A DNA stretch of 51,007 nucleotides from Oribacterium sp. Its GTDB lineage: Bacteria; Bacillota_A; Clostridia; Lachnospirales; Lachnospiraceae. How positions within the stretch are numbered: position 1 is the first letter of the stretch; every line of letters starts with the position of its first letter. A program made the translations under genes and the position numbers. Below the pieces are notes generated by a model. It was not told the DNA's origin. It saw only the letters and a list, made by a program, of their open reading frames with translations, and ran no database searches. Shown here one piece after another: positions 31,368 to 39,888 of the stretch. The stretch lies in the NCBI GenBank assembly GCA_004554245.1, contig SFND01000015.1, positions 1 through 51,007 of the forward strand, in the 5' to 3' direction.

Positions 31368-32723
31368 TCAGTTCTGCGCCTCGGCCTGGATCTTCCGCAT
31401 GATGCGGCGGAAGAGGAGGATCGAGAGGACAGCGGCGGTGGCTTCGGTGATCCAGAAGGCGTGCCATACGCCGGCGGCGCCGATCGCCTGACTCAGGACA
31501 TAGGCGAGTGGCAGGAGCACGACGATATTGCGAGCGAGGGAGATCACGAGGGACTCCGCGCCCTTGCCGAGGCCCTCGAGGACGCCGGAGATGGTGACGG
31601 AGACGCCGGACAGCACGAAGCCGCGGCAGATGATGAGCAGCGCCTCGCGCCCCAGCTGGATGGTGTCAGCATTGGACGCAAAAATCCCGATGAGCTGGTT
31701 CGGCAGCAGAATGCAGAGCAGCGTACCGATCACCATGACACCGCTCACCATCGCGAGTCCGGTGCGGAAAATCGCCTTCAGCCGCCGGAACTCGCCGGCA
31801 CCGTAGTTGTAGCTGCAGATCGGTCGCATGCCCTGGACGATCCCGTTGGCGGTGAGGTAGATGAAGGTCTGCAGCTTGTAATACGCGCCGAGCACGAGCA
31901 CATACGACGCGGAGTAGACGGCGAGGATGCCGTTCAGTACGGTGATCATCAGGGAGGACAGCGCCAGATTGAGGGCTGCCGGGATGCCAATGCTGTAGAC
32001 CTTTACGAGGGTGGCGCCGACCTGATGCATCTTCCGCGGAGCGATGCGGACCGGGATGTTCGCGAGGTCGCGGTAGTAGACGACGAGGTAGAGGAGGAGG
32101 GAGACGACCTGTCCGATGCCGGTCGCCCAGGCCGCGCCGGCGATCCCCATGGCCGGGATCGGACCGAAGCCGAAGATCATGATCGGGTCGAGTACGATAT
32201 TGACGAGACAGCCGATCAGCATGCTGATCATCGAAACCTTCATGCGGCCGATCGCCTGGAACATCTTCTCATAGGAAATCGCGGCAGCATTCGGCACACC
32301 GAAAAGGAAGACGATACGTGCATACTCGGTGCCCAGGCGGATGATGTCAGCATTGTCCGAAAATCGTCCTACGAAGGCCGACATCCCGAAGATGCAGAGC
32401 ACGCTGATGAGGATGCCGTGAAGGATGTTTCCGAGAAGACCGAGGGTCGCGGCGGTGTTCGCCTGTTTCTGAAGCCCCGCGCCGAGCGAATACGCGATCA
32501 CGGCGTTCATGCCGATGCCGTAGCCGACCGTCACCGCGATGAGCAGATTTTGCGCCGGGTAGACGAGGGACAGCGCGGTCATCGCCTGCTCGCTGATACG
32601 CGCGACGTAGTAGCTGTCGATGATGTTGTAGAGCGAGTTCACGAGCATGGAAATCGTCATCGGAATCGCCATGGAAATCACGAGCGGCACGATCGGACGC
32701 TCCTTCATAAATGTCTGGTCCAT
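31368..32723 (-). CDS. MATE-family multidrug/sodium antiporter
   Basis: This 451-residue protein has 12 predicted membrane helices in two similar halves and typical MATE sequence: PLVISMAIPMTISMLVNSLYNIIDSYYVA, and FIYLTANGIVQGMRPICSYNYGAGEF in the second half. It should export drugs or metabolites with Na+ or H+. AAAGGAG lies six bases before ATG on the minus strand. The octamer at 31986 is in a membrane-adjacent segment (YSIGIPAA). The gene ends against a REP-like unit. Confidence 0.92.
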   Translation of the reverse strand: MDQTFMKERPIVPLVISMAIPMTISMLVNSLYNIIDSYYVARISEQAMTALSLVYPAQNLLIAVTVGYGIGMNAVIAYSLGAGLQKQANTAATLGLLGNILHGILISVLCIFGMSAFVGRFSDNADIIRLGTEYARIVFLFGVPNAAAISYEKMFQAIGRMKVSMISMLIGCLVNIVLDPIMIFGFGPIPAMGIAGAAWATGIGQVVSLLLYLVVYYRDLANIPVRIAPRKMHQVGATLVKVYSIGIPAALNLALSSLMITVLNGILAVYSASYVLVLGAYYKLQTFIYLTANGIVQGMRPICSYNYGAGEFRRLKAIFRTGLAMVSGVMVIGTLLCILLPNQLIGIFASNADTIQLGREALLIICRGFVLSGVSVTISGVLEGLGKGAESLVISLARNIVVLLPLAYVLSQAIGAAGVWHAFWITEATAAVLSILLFRRIMRKIQAEAQN

Positions 32724-32779
32724 AAGTTCTCCTTTACTTCATTATAGTAGCTGCACATCCTGGCTTCCCGGGACGGCTG

Positions 32780-32947
32780 GGGGTCTGACCCCGTCATGGC
32801 CCCGGAACAGGGATGCCGAATGTCCGATGGGGTCAGACCCCGCGGCTGCCGGGCATCATCTTAAGAATTTCGTAAGGGGGTCTGACCCCATAAACTCCAG
32901 CTTTAGATTTTGTTTAGAAAAATTTAATGGGGTCAGACCCCATAAAC
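32780..32947 (+). repeat. Cluster of two lone arms and one full REP-like unit
   Basis: GGGGTCTGACCCC at ~32781 and GGGGTCAGACCCC at ~32829 are isolated arms. A full unit (flank CTTAAG at 32860, core orientation B, ATAAACTCCAGC...AAATTTAAT) ends at 32947. This is the densest local cluster of arms in the window and sits in the space upstream of MATE and cstA. Confidence 0.85.
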
Positions 32948-33306
32948 GGCGCAAAAAAAGGCCACGCAGCGGGGAGAGCCTCCCGGCTGTGTGGCGAAAA
33001 ATAAAGCGCGCATTGTCGCTTCAGAAAAATCCACTCCATTACATGGTTTTGGAGTGTTAATGTACCATTGATGGAATTCACTTGTCAAGAGGGCCGGGCG
33101 GCTGTACTTGATTTTGTAAACCCTCGCCCCCATGACACCCCGTGAATCACGCTTCCGCCAGAATTCAAGATGATTTCTGCTCAAAAATGAAAAATATTTT
33201 CGTACAATCTGCATGAAAATTTCGAAACATCTAAAATTTCGAAAATTGATTTCACAAAAACTATTGAATATTAAATTTCAGAAGACTAAGATGGAAATTA
33301 ATAAAA
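32948..33306. other. Intergenic region upstream of cstA
   Basis: No gene is seen. It contains a weak inverted repeat (CACTCC 33031, GGAGTG 33050) and AT-rich DNA near 33180-33300 that could hold the cstA promoter; I could not fix a -35/-10 pair. Confidence 0.35.
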
Positions 33307-33371
33307 GCAGTGGAGGGGGATATGTCCATGCAATTCCGTATGGCCTTAGTATGTCCACTGCGCTAAGGAGG
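33307..33371 (+). promoter_or_regulatory. Leader fold that can mask the cstA ribosome binding site
   Basis: GCAGTGGA (33307-33314) pairs with TCCACTGC (33354-33361). A small hairpin CCATGC/GTATGG (33326-33331 with 33338-33343) sits inside. CCTTAG (33344-33349), in the loop, is complementary to CTAAGG (33363-33368), the start of the AAGGAGG ribosome binding site (33365-33371). The last pairing either makes a pseudoknot with the first or competes with it. Such a layout suits translational control of cstA. Confidence 0.5.
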
Positions 33372-33376
33372 CTTGT

Positions 33377-34858
33377 ATGACTAGCTTTTTCTTATGTCTG
33401 ATCGCACTCGTCGCCGGCTATTTTACCTATGGTAAGCTCGTCGACAGCACCTTCGGACCGGATGACCGTGAAACACCGGCCGTCAGAATCAATGATGGCG
33501 TCGATTACGTCGTCATGCCACAGTGGAAGCTGTTCCTGGTTCAGCTTCTGAACATCGCCGGCCTCGGCCCGATCTTCGGTGCCCTGCAGGGTGCACTCTG
33601 GGGCCCGGTTGTTTTCCTGTGGATCACCTGTGGTACCATCTTCGCCGGTGGTGTCCATGATTACTTCTCCGGTATGCTTTCCGAGCGAAACAACGGTGGC
33701 TCTATCTCGGAGGTCACCGGTAAGTATCTCGGTGGTGCTATGAAGAACGTCATGCGTGTATTCTCGGTCGTTCTCCTCGTCATGGTCGGTACCGTATTTG
33801 CGAAGGGCCCGGCCAGCCTGATCGTCAAGATGATCGATCCGGCAGGCACCGGCACCGGACTGCTGGCGAACGGTTCCTTCTGGCTCGCCATCATCCTGCT
33901 GTACTACTTCATCGCCACCTTCATCTCGATCGATGCCATCATCGGACGTATCTACCCGATCTTCGGTATCTGCCTGATCGCGATGGCTGTCGGTGTTATC
34001 TTCGGTATCATGACGAATCCGGCCTACACGATCCCTGAGATCTGGACGAACTTCTACAACATGCACCCGAAGGGAACCCCGATCTGGTCCTTCATGTTCA
34101 TCACCGTCGCCTGCGGCGCGATTTCCGGATTCCATTCTACCCAGTCCCCGCTGATGGCACGTTGCCTGAAGAGCGAGAAGCAGGGCCACTTCGTATTCTA
34201 CGGCGCGATGGTCGGCGAAGGCATCATCGCCCTCGTATGGGCCGCTGCCGGCTGCGCGATCTATGAGAAGACCGGTGGACTTTCGACCGGACTGCAGGAG
34301 AGCCTCGCAGGTGGTCAGTCTGCCGCCGTTTACGACGTCTGCGTCAAGACCATGGGCTCCGTCGGTGTCGCACTCGCGATGCTCGGCGTCATCGCCTGCC
34401 CGATCACCTCTGGTGATACCGCCTTCCGTTCCGCACGTCTGACCATCGCCGACTGGGCTGGCCTCGACATGAAGAACTGGAAGACGAGGTTAATGCTGAC
34501 GATCCCGGTACTCGGTGCCGGTGCCATCATTTCCCAGCTCGACTACACCATCGTATGGCGTTACTTCAGCTGGACGAACCAGACCCTCGCGATGATCGTC
34601 CTCTGGGCCGCATCGATGTACCTCTTCCGCGAGAAGAAGAACTACTGGATCACCGCTGTACCGGCGACCTTCATGAGCGCCGTCAGCGCGACCTACTTCA
34701 TCCTCGCTCCGGAGTGTCTCGGTGGCTTCGTGAACCAGAAGACTGAAGAGGGCGCGACGATCTACAACACCATGGTCGCTTATCCGATCGGCATCATCGT
34801 CGCCATTCTCTTCCTCGGTCTCTTCCTGAAGGCTACGAAGAAGCCTGCGAAGGCATAA
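33377..34858 (+). CDS. cstA: Carbon starvation protein CstA (peptide/pyruvate transporter)
   Basis: This 493-residue polytopic membrane protein shows the CstA signature near the N-terminus (PAVRINDGVDYVVMPQWKLFLVQLLNIAGLGPIFGALQGALWGP), then GTIFAGGVHDYFSGMLSERNNG, GFHSTQSPLMARCL and ITSGDTAFRSARL. CstA proteins take up peptides or pyruvate when carbon is limiting. It is of the short type, without the long C-terminal extension of E. coli CstA. ATG 33377 follows AAGGAGG, which can be masked by an upstream fold. A terminator follows. Confidence 0.93.
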   Translation: MTSFFLCLIALVAGYFTYGKLVDSTFGPDDRETPAVRINDGVDYVVMPQWKLFLVQLLNIAGLGPIFGALQGALWGPVVFLWITCGTIFAGGVHDYFSGMLSERNNGGSISEVTGKYLGGAMKNVMRVFSVVLLVMVGTVFAKGPASLIVKMIDPAGTGTGLLANGSFWLAIILLYYFIATFISIDAIIGRIYPIFGICLIAMAVGVIFGIMTNPAYTIPEIWTNFYNMHPKGTPIWSFMFITVACGAISGFHSTQSPLMARCLKSEKQGHFVFYGAMVGEGIIALVWAAAGCAIYEKTGGLSTGLQESLAGGQSAAVYDVCVKTMGSVGVALAMLGVIACPITSGDTAFRSARLTIADWAGLDMKNWKTRLMLTIPVLGAGAIISQLDYTIVWRYFSWTNQTLAMIVLWAASMYLFREKKNYWITAVPATFMSAVSATYFILAPECLGGFVNQKTEEGATIYNTMVAYPIGIIVAILFLGLFLKATKKPAKA

Positions 34859-34881
34859 ACTTAAAACTGAATATTCATGCG

Positions 34882-34912
34882 AAAGGCGGAGGCGGTGGCA
34901 CTTCCGCCTTTT
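34882..34912 (+). terminator. Terminator of cstA
   Basis: AAAGGCGGA and TCCGCCTTTT form a stem around GGCGGTGGCACT, followed by TTTTG. An open frame beginning at 34877 passes through it, which argues that the next gene starts later. Confidence 0.85.
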
Positions 34913-34942
34913 GTAAATCTACAGCAAAGGATTGACGAAATT

Positions 34943-35944
34943 ATGGGAATGTTTTTATCAGCCGTGGCCACGGACCTGTCTCCGGAGGAACTGAATATCG
35001 AAAAGAAGCACATGGTGAAGATCGGGCGTCTCGGCGTCAGCGATCGGGCCGTGTTCCTGTCCTCGCTGATGCTGGACCGGAGCCGTTACGTCCTCTTCAC
35101 GGACATGAACCGCATCTTCAAGCAGGTCGCGATGTCGAAGGGCGGCTTCACCGGCAAGGGGATCTTCGGCAGTATGGCGTACATCGTCGTGGAGCTGAAG
35201 AGCGGGCACCAGATCCGCTGTGCTGTGCAGGCTGAGCCGTTCGCGGACACGCTTCTCGAGGAGGTCGCGAAGCGCTGTCCGGAGCTCCCGACCCACAGCC
35301 GCGAGGCCGAGCAGAAGCTGCGTGCCGCGGAAGAGGAAGAGAAGCGGCGCTACGCCGAGCACCTCACGCCGGCTGCCGAAGCAACGATCGAGAAGCTCGA
35401 GGCGGAGAAGGCGACGCTTGAGAAGCAGCCGGCACTGTACCGCCAGCTCTCCGCGTCTGCGAAGCAGCTCCGCATCGTACAGCGCGTGAATCCGAGCGCG
35501 AAATGGGTGGCCCTCGTCGTCCTCATCATGGCCATCTGCGCGACGGCCTTCGGCATTGTCCGACTCCTGCAGGGCGGTACGACCGCGATCTACGTCGTGT
35601 TCTTCGGCTTCGCGATCATCTTTCTGCTCGCCGCGTCGCGTGTGCTGCCGAACGCACAGAACAACGTGCAGAAGGTGCGTGAGGCCAATGCTTCTGCCGT
35701 CGCACAGATGGAGCGCGCGCTCGTCGGTGAAGCTCTCGACGTGCCGGCCCGCTATGCCCACCCGGTTGTGCTCGAACGCATGATCCGCGTGATCCGCGAG
35801 GGCCGCGCTGAAACACCGGCGGACGCCCTCGCCCTCGTGAAGAAGGACCTGCAGGCCCTGAACTCGAGCGTCACCGTCTCGCAGAAGGAGTACGATGAAG
35901 TCGTCGAAATCAAACCTATGTTTCTGAACTTCGATTACGAGTGA
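34943..35944 (+). CDS. Membrane protein of unknown function with coiled coil
   Basis: The 333-residue product starts best at ATG 34943 (or 34949), after the cstA terminator. Residues 1-~110 form a globular part with SGHQIRCAVQAEPFADTLLEEVAKRCP; then comes an Ala/Glu/Lys-rich coiled coil (residues ~120-170, REAEQKLRAAEEEEKRRYAEHL, EKLEAEKATLEKQPALYRQL). Two hydrophobic segments follow (WVALVVLIMAICATAFGIV and IYVVFFGFAIIFLLAASRV), then a C-terminal helical part. The N-terminal part resembles PH-like membrane modules (DMNRIFKQV..., YIVVELKSG), but I do not recognise a family. An octamer lies at 35684. Confidence 0.6.
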   Translation: MGMFLSAVATDLSPEELNIEKKHMVKIGRLGVSDRAVFLSSLMLDRSRYVLFTDMNRIFKQVAMSKGGFTGKGIFGSMAYIVVELKSGHQIRCAVQAEPFADTLLEEVAKRCPELPTHSREAEQKLRAAEEEEKRRYAEHLTPAAEATIEKLEAEKATLEKQPALYRQLSASAKQLRIVQRVNPSAKWVALVVLIMAICATAFGIVRLLQGGTTAIYVVFFGFAIIFLLAASRVLPNAQNNVQKVREANASAVAQMERALVGEALDVPARYAHPVVLERMIRVIREGRAETPADALALVKKDLQALNSSVTVSQKEYDEVVEIKPMFLNFDYE

Positions 35945-35962
35945 TAGAGTCATCTAAACTTC

Positions 35963-36001
35963 AGGTGGTGGGACGTGAAACCGATCACGCCCTCACCACC
36001 T
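35963..36001 (+). terminator. Inverted repeat after the membrane protein gene
   Basis: AGGTGGTG pairs with CACCACCT, and CGTGA with TCACG, in a nearly continuous stem. There is no T-run, so it may be a stability element or processing site before the MoxR-like gene. Confidence 0.5.
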
Positions 36002-36039
36002 GCCGTTAGACAGTGTTTCTCAAACATGCAGGGGCAAGA

Positions 36040-36972
36040 ATGATGAATGAACAGCTGATAAATTTACTGATGATAGATGGAGTCGATGCTGAACTTCTGA
36101 ATGATGTATCGTGTTCTATAAATAATGACAGGTCACTTGCACTTTCGGAGGATTTGAAAGCGAGAATCCCGACGCCGGAGTGCCCGTACTATGGGCGGGA
36201 GATCTGGGAGGCGGCAATCGCGGCGCTTCTCAGCGGGCGGAATCTGTTGCTGTCGGGGCCGAAGGCGACGGGCAAGAACATCCTCTGCGAGAATCTGGCG
36301 GCGCTGTTTGAGCGCCCGGTGTGGGATGTGTCCTTCCATGTGGGGATGGATGCGGCGTCGATGATCGGGGCGGACAGCTTCGATGGAAGTCGGGTCGTGT
36401 TCAAACCGGGGCCGGTCTACCTCGCGGGTAAATACGGCGGCTTCGCGGTGCTTGACGAGATCAACATGGCGAAGAACGAGGCGCTGGCGGTGCTGCACAG
36501 TGTGCTGGATCACCGGCGGGTCATCGATGTGCCGGGCTATGAGCGGCTGCAGCTGCATCCGGCGACACGTTTCATCGCGACGATGAACTACGGCTACGAA
36601 GGCACGCGCGAGCTCAATGAGGCGCTGGCGTCGCGTTTTCTCGTCATCGCGATGCCGATCATCTCGGAGGAGAACCTCTGCCGTGTGCTCGAGGGTCGCT
36701 TCCCGACGATCCGGAAGAGCTGGCGTGACCAGTTTGTGAAGCTCTTTTATGAGCTGAATGACAAGGCGGAGCACGCGGAGATTTCGGAGCGGGCGGTGGA
36801 CCTGCGCGGCCTGCAGGATGCGATCGGCCTCATGCAGTTCGGTATCTCGATCCGCACGGCCCTCGACATGGGCATCGTCAACAAGTGCTTCGACCCACAT
36901 GAGCAGCAGCTGATCCGCGACGTGATCACTGCACGGATCCCGGACCGCGGCGGGAGAGAAGTATTTGACTGA
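36040..36972 (+). CDS. MoxR-type AAA+ ATPase
   Basis: This 310-residue AAA+ ATPase has Walker A LSGPKATGKNIL, a substrate loop around GMDAASMIGADS and VVFKPGPVYLAGKYGG, Walker B FAVLDEINMAKNEAL, sensor 1 FIATMNYGYEGTREL and Arg finger region LASRFLVI. This is the COG0714 (MoxR/RavA/NorQ) layout. These ATPases act with VWA proteins to remodel or load metals into partner complexes. The start at ATG 36040 (followed by a second ATG) has only a weak GGGGCAAGA. The VWA gene begins eight bases after the stop, so the two form an operon. Confidence 0.9.
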   Translation: MMNEQLINLLMIDGVDAELLNDVSCSINNDRSLALSEDLKARIPTPECPYYGREIWEAAIAALLSGRNLLLSGPKATGKNILCENLAALFERPVWDVSFHVGMDAASMIGADSFDGSRVVFKPGPVYLAGKYGGFAVLDEINMAKNEALAVLHSVLDHRRVIDVPGYERLQLHPATRFIATMNYGYEGTRELNEALASRFLVIAMPIISEENLCRVLEGRFPTIRKSWRDQFVKLFYELNDKAEHAEISERAVDLRGLQDAIGLMQFGISIRTALDMGIVNKCFDPHEQQLIRDVITARIPDRGGREVFD

Positions 36973-36980
36973 GGTGAGGT

Positions 36981-39023
36981 ATGGCTGGAACAGAAGACGA
37001 GCGGAAAAGAGCGGAAAATCTGGTGTGGACGGCAGCGGGAGACTATGCCTTCACGCCGGATTTTCTGTCGTTTACGGAGGATGGCAGCGCGGACCTCTAC
37101 ATGAACCTCGTCATCGGGCTCACACATAAGTGGCTCGACCGTCCGACGGAGGCGCTGCTCGAGGAAGTGTCCCGGAGCCGGCGTGCGGCAATCCTCAGTG
37201 ACACCCTCTGGCTCGGCATCGAGTCCTACGTCTATGCGCGTGAGCTGCCATCCCGTCCCGCACTTGAGACGCTTCGTGTGCAGCATGCCGAGGCGTATTT
37301 CGCGCACCTTCAGAATCTCAATCGCCAGCAGTGGATGGCGGAAAACAAGCGCCTCCTCGACCAGCAGACGATCCGCTGGAGCCGCGTGCTCGGCCGGAAA
37401 ACGCGGGTGTATGCGCCCGACCGCAGGGCCCTCGCCGCTGCCCTCGAGCTCGACCCGGATCTCAGTTCGGACGAGGTGGCCGCCACCCTTCGCGCGATCC
37501 TCACGCGCTTCTTCGCCTACCGCGGAGAGGCTGAAGTCAAGCCCGTGCACATTCGCCTGAACACGGTGGAGGCCTGGATTCTGCAGCACATTTTCAGAAC
37601 CGAGCACCAGCACACCGACACGTTGATGATGAAAAACACGTACGCGGCCAATGCCTCCGCCGGGACGCCAGTGGCTTCGGATGGCAAGCACGGCGGCGCG
37701 GGGGCGACGGGTGAGCGCGCCTACATCACAGCTTGCTTCGGACGCTCGCTGTATACGGACGAGGATCTGCAGCAGCTCGAGGCGCGGCTCTGCGTCGGCG
37801 GGCACCGCGGCTGCCACGTGTATGTGACGGATGGGAAGTTCGGTATGGGCTCTTCGGATGGTCTGACCTGGTTGCGCGAGAAATCTGGTGCACAGATGAA
37901 CGACATCACTCGGACAAATCAGAGAACGGAAGATGGGGCAGGAAAAGCTTCGGGGACAGGCACCCGGACAGACGTGGCAGCGTCGCGTGGCGGCTTTTTC
38001 GACTCTGAAACGGCGAAGGTGCGGCAGGACAGTGCGCAGCAGGCGCTCGCGAACCGGCGCTTCTTCGAGTCGGAGGGAGAGCTTGCGCGTTCACTCGTGC
38101 GACGCCTTTCGGCGCGCCTCGAGCTCACGCTGTCGGATCTTCGGGAGAACGTCGCAGTGCATGCCCCTGTGGGCCGCCTCGATCCGGTGCGCGCCTGGCG
38201 CATGCCGGTCGTGCATGACCCGGATGTCTTCGAAAAGCAGCGCCCGGAGCGGGAGATGCCGCTCGATGTGACGCTGCTGCTCGACGCCAGCGCTTCCCGC
38301 ATGCAGATGCAGGAGCAGCTCGCTGCCGAGGCCTGGATCCTCGCGGAAGCGCTGAAAAACTGCCACATGCCGGCCGCTGTCTGGAATTTCCGCTCGCTCC
38401 GCGGCTACACTGTTCTTGAGAAGATGAAGGACTTCTCCGAGCGGGACTGCGCGCACCTCTTTCATTTCTATGCCGCCGGCTGGAACCGCGACGGCCTCGG
38501 CCTGCGCCTCGCCGCGGAGGAGCTCCTGCACGGAAGCCGGCGAAACCTCGCTGTTTCTGAAGCACGAAGCACGGGCATGCCGGCAGCTGATCGACGCCTG
38601 GAAGCACAGAAAGCCACCATGTCAACGGAGCATGGAGGTGTGCGAAATCACAGCATGCCCGGTGCTGGCGGGCCGTCTGCACTGAAACCCGGCATGGCTG
38701 CCGGCGGGAGCCCCGGTGACCGAAAACACATCCTGATCGTCCTGACGGATGCGAGCCCGGATGACTCGACGCGCCTTTCCGCTTGTGAGAAGTACCCCTT
38801 CGGCAGTGCCTATGAAGGCCGCCCGGCGGTCGATGACGCCGCCGACGCCATCGCGGAGATGCGCGCCCAAGGCATCCTCGTGTACGGACTTTTCCTCGGA
38901 CGAACAGAAAACCTCGGGAACCTCAGCCTCATGTATGGCCATCATCAGGTTCGGATTCACGACATTGCCCAGCTCGCCCGCGCCGCCGGCGAGATCTTCA
39001 CGAAGGCCGTCGAAGAACTGTAA
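36981..39023 (+). CDS. VWA-domain protein, partner of the MoxR ATPase
   Basis: This 680-residue protein has a helical N-terminal part (residues 1-~330), a low-complexity linker and a C-terminal von Willebrand factor A domain. The MIDAS motif is LLLDASASRM (DxSxS). The VWA domain is split by an insertion (residues ~520-575, SEARSTGMPAADRRLEAQ...GGSPGD) before the strand HILIVLTDASPDDS. A Thr/Gly/Ala linker (TYAANASAGTPVAS) carries an octamer at 37647. NorD/CoxE-type VWA proteins act with MoxR ATPases in enzyme maturation. The target here is not evident from neighbours. GAGGTGAGGT precedes ATG. Confidence 0.85.
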   Translation: MAGTEDERKRAENLVWTAAGDYAFTPDFLSFTEDGSADLYMNLVIGLTHKWLDRPTEALLEEVSRSRRAAILSDTLWLGIESYVYARELPSRPALETLRVQHAEAYFAHLQNLNRQQWMAENKRLLDQQTIRWSRVLGRKTRVYAPDRRALAAALELDPDLSSDEVAATLRAILTRFFAYRGEAEVKPVHIRLNTVEAWILQHIFRTEHQHTDTLMMKNTYAANASAGTPVASDGKHGGAGATGERAYITACFGRSLYTDEDLQQLEARLCVGGHRGCHVYVTDGKFGMGSSDGLTWLREKSGAQMNDITRTNQRTEDGAGKASGTGTRTDVAASRGGFFDSETAKVRQDSAQQALANRRFFESEGELARSLVRRLSARLELTLSDLRENVAVHAPVGRLDPVRAWRMPVVHDPDVFEKQRPEREMPLDVTLLLDASASRMQMQEQLAAEAWILAEALKNCHMPAAVWNFRSLRGYTVLEKMKDFSERDCAHLFHFYAAGWNRDGLGLRLAAEELLHGSRRNLAVSEARSTGMPAADRRLEAQKATMSTEHGGVRNHSMPGAGGPSALKPGMAAGGSPGDRKHILIVLTDASPDDSTRLSACEKYPFGSAYEGRPAVDDAADAIAEMRAQGILVYGLFLGRTENLGNLSLMYGHHQVRIHDIAQLARAAGEIFTKAVEEL

Positions 39024-39028
39024 AACAG

Positions 39029-39079
39029 GTAAACAAAAAAGCGATGACTCAAAAGGAGAGTCATCGCTTTTTTGTTTAC
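39029..39079. terminator. Bidirectional terminator
   Basis: GTAAACAAAAAAGCGATGAC and its complement form a ~22-bp perfect stem around AAAAGGA, with A- and T-runs on either side, so it works for both the VWA gene and the convergent lipoprotein gene. The stop codon of the latter lies within the stem. Confidence 0.9.
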
Positions 39080-39759
39080 TTTACGACCGGACGCACGATC
39101 ATGCTCTTATCGCCGTGCGGGTTCTCGGCCTTCACGAGGGTGATGCGGAGATCATCATCGACCACGAAGGTGTAGATCATGGTGTCATCCGGCTCTGCGC
39201 CGGCCTTACCGTAGTTGAAGGTGACGGTTACGGTGCCGAGCGCGTTCGGGGTGAGCACGAAACGGGTGGTGCCATCATTGATATTCATGGTATCGGACGG
39301 ATCCTTCGCTGTGTAGGTCTTCTCGACATCGAGGATGTTGTTATCCATGGTGTAGCTCCAGTCCTCGCCGATCGTCGGATTCGAGAAGAAATCGAAGCGC
39401 GCCCAGTGGTTCGCGGCTTCCAGGGTCATGATGCCACCCGCCTCCTCGGTATCGTAGTAGTTGATCTGAAGATCCGACGCGTCAGCGCTGGTATATGCGC
39501 CATCGAGCGCCATGCCCGCCTCCTGATTTGCGTCGGTTTTCGTGTATGCGTCATCGAACGCCATGCCTGCCTCCGGCTTCGCTGCTTCCTGATTCATATC
39601 CGCGGTCGGTACGGATGGACCGCTGGTTTCTGTCTCGGTGGTCTTCGGTGTCACGCCCTGCGCCTTCACACCCGCACACGCCGTCGTCGCGACCGTCGCG
39701 ATCAGGATCCCCGCGAGGAGGATGCTCTTCATGCTGCTGTTGATCATATTCTTTCTCAT
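39076..39759 (-). CDS. Secreted or lipid-anchored protein with a short internal repeat
   Basis: The 227-residue product has a signal sequence (MINSSMKSILLAGILIATVATTACAG), with a possible lipobox at TTAC. A Thr/Glu/Pro linker follows, then a direct repeat EAGMAFDDAYTKTDANQ / EAGMALDGAYTSADAS (residues ~63-95). The remaining ~130 residues (IGEDWSYTMDNNIL...TVTVTFNYGKAG...MIYTFVVDDDLRITLVKA) look like a beta-sandwich of the DUF5640/lipocalin-like sort; I cannot assign a family. Start ATG 39759 has GAAAGGAAAT upstream on the minus strand. Confidence 0.7.
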   Translation of the reverse strand: MRKNMINSSMKSILLAGILIATVATTACAGVKAQGVTPKTTETETSGPSVPTADMNQEAAKPEAGMAFDDAYTKTDANQEAGMALDGAYTSADASDLQINYYDTEEAGGIMTLEAANHWARFDFFSNPTIGEDWSYTMDNNILDVEKTYTAKDPSDTMNINDGTTRFVLTPNALGTVTVTFNYGKAGAEPDDTMIYTFVVDDDLRITLVKAENPHGDKSMIVRPVVK

Positions 39760-39888
39760 GGTTTTATTTCCTTTCGTTTTTGAATCGGATATCCTGTTTT
39801 CTGTTCCTTACATCCTTAATCACCGAAGAAGAGAAGGATGGGTCACAGGAATTATTTTTATTTTTGCACAATTCTAAATCTGAATGTT

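Noticed and set aside
31461..32747. 428-codon + strand frame antisense to the MATE gene
   Set aside because: Low-complexity Asp/Glu/Arg/His composition; the minus-strand frame is a clear membrane transporter.
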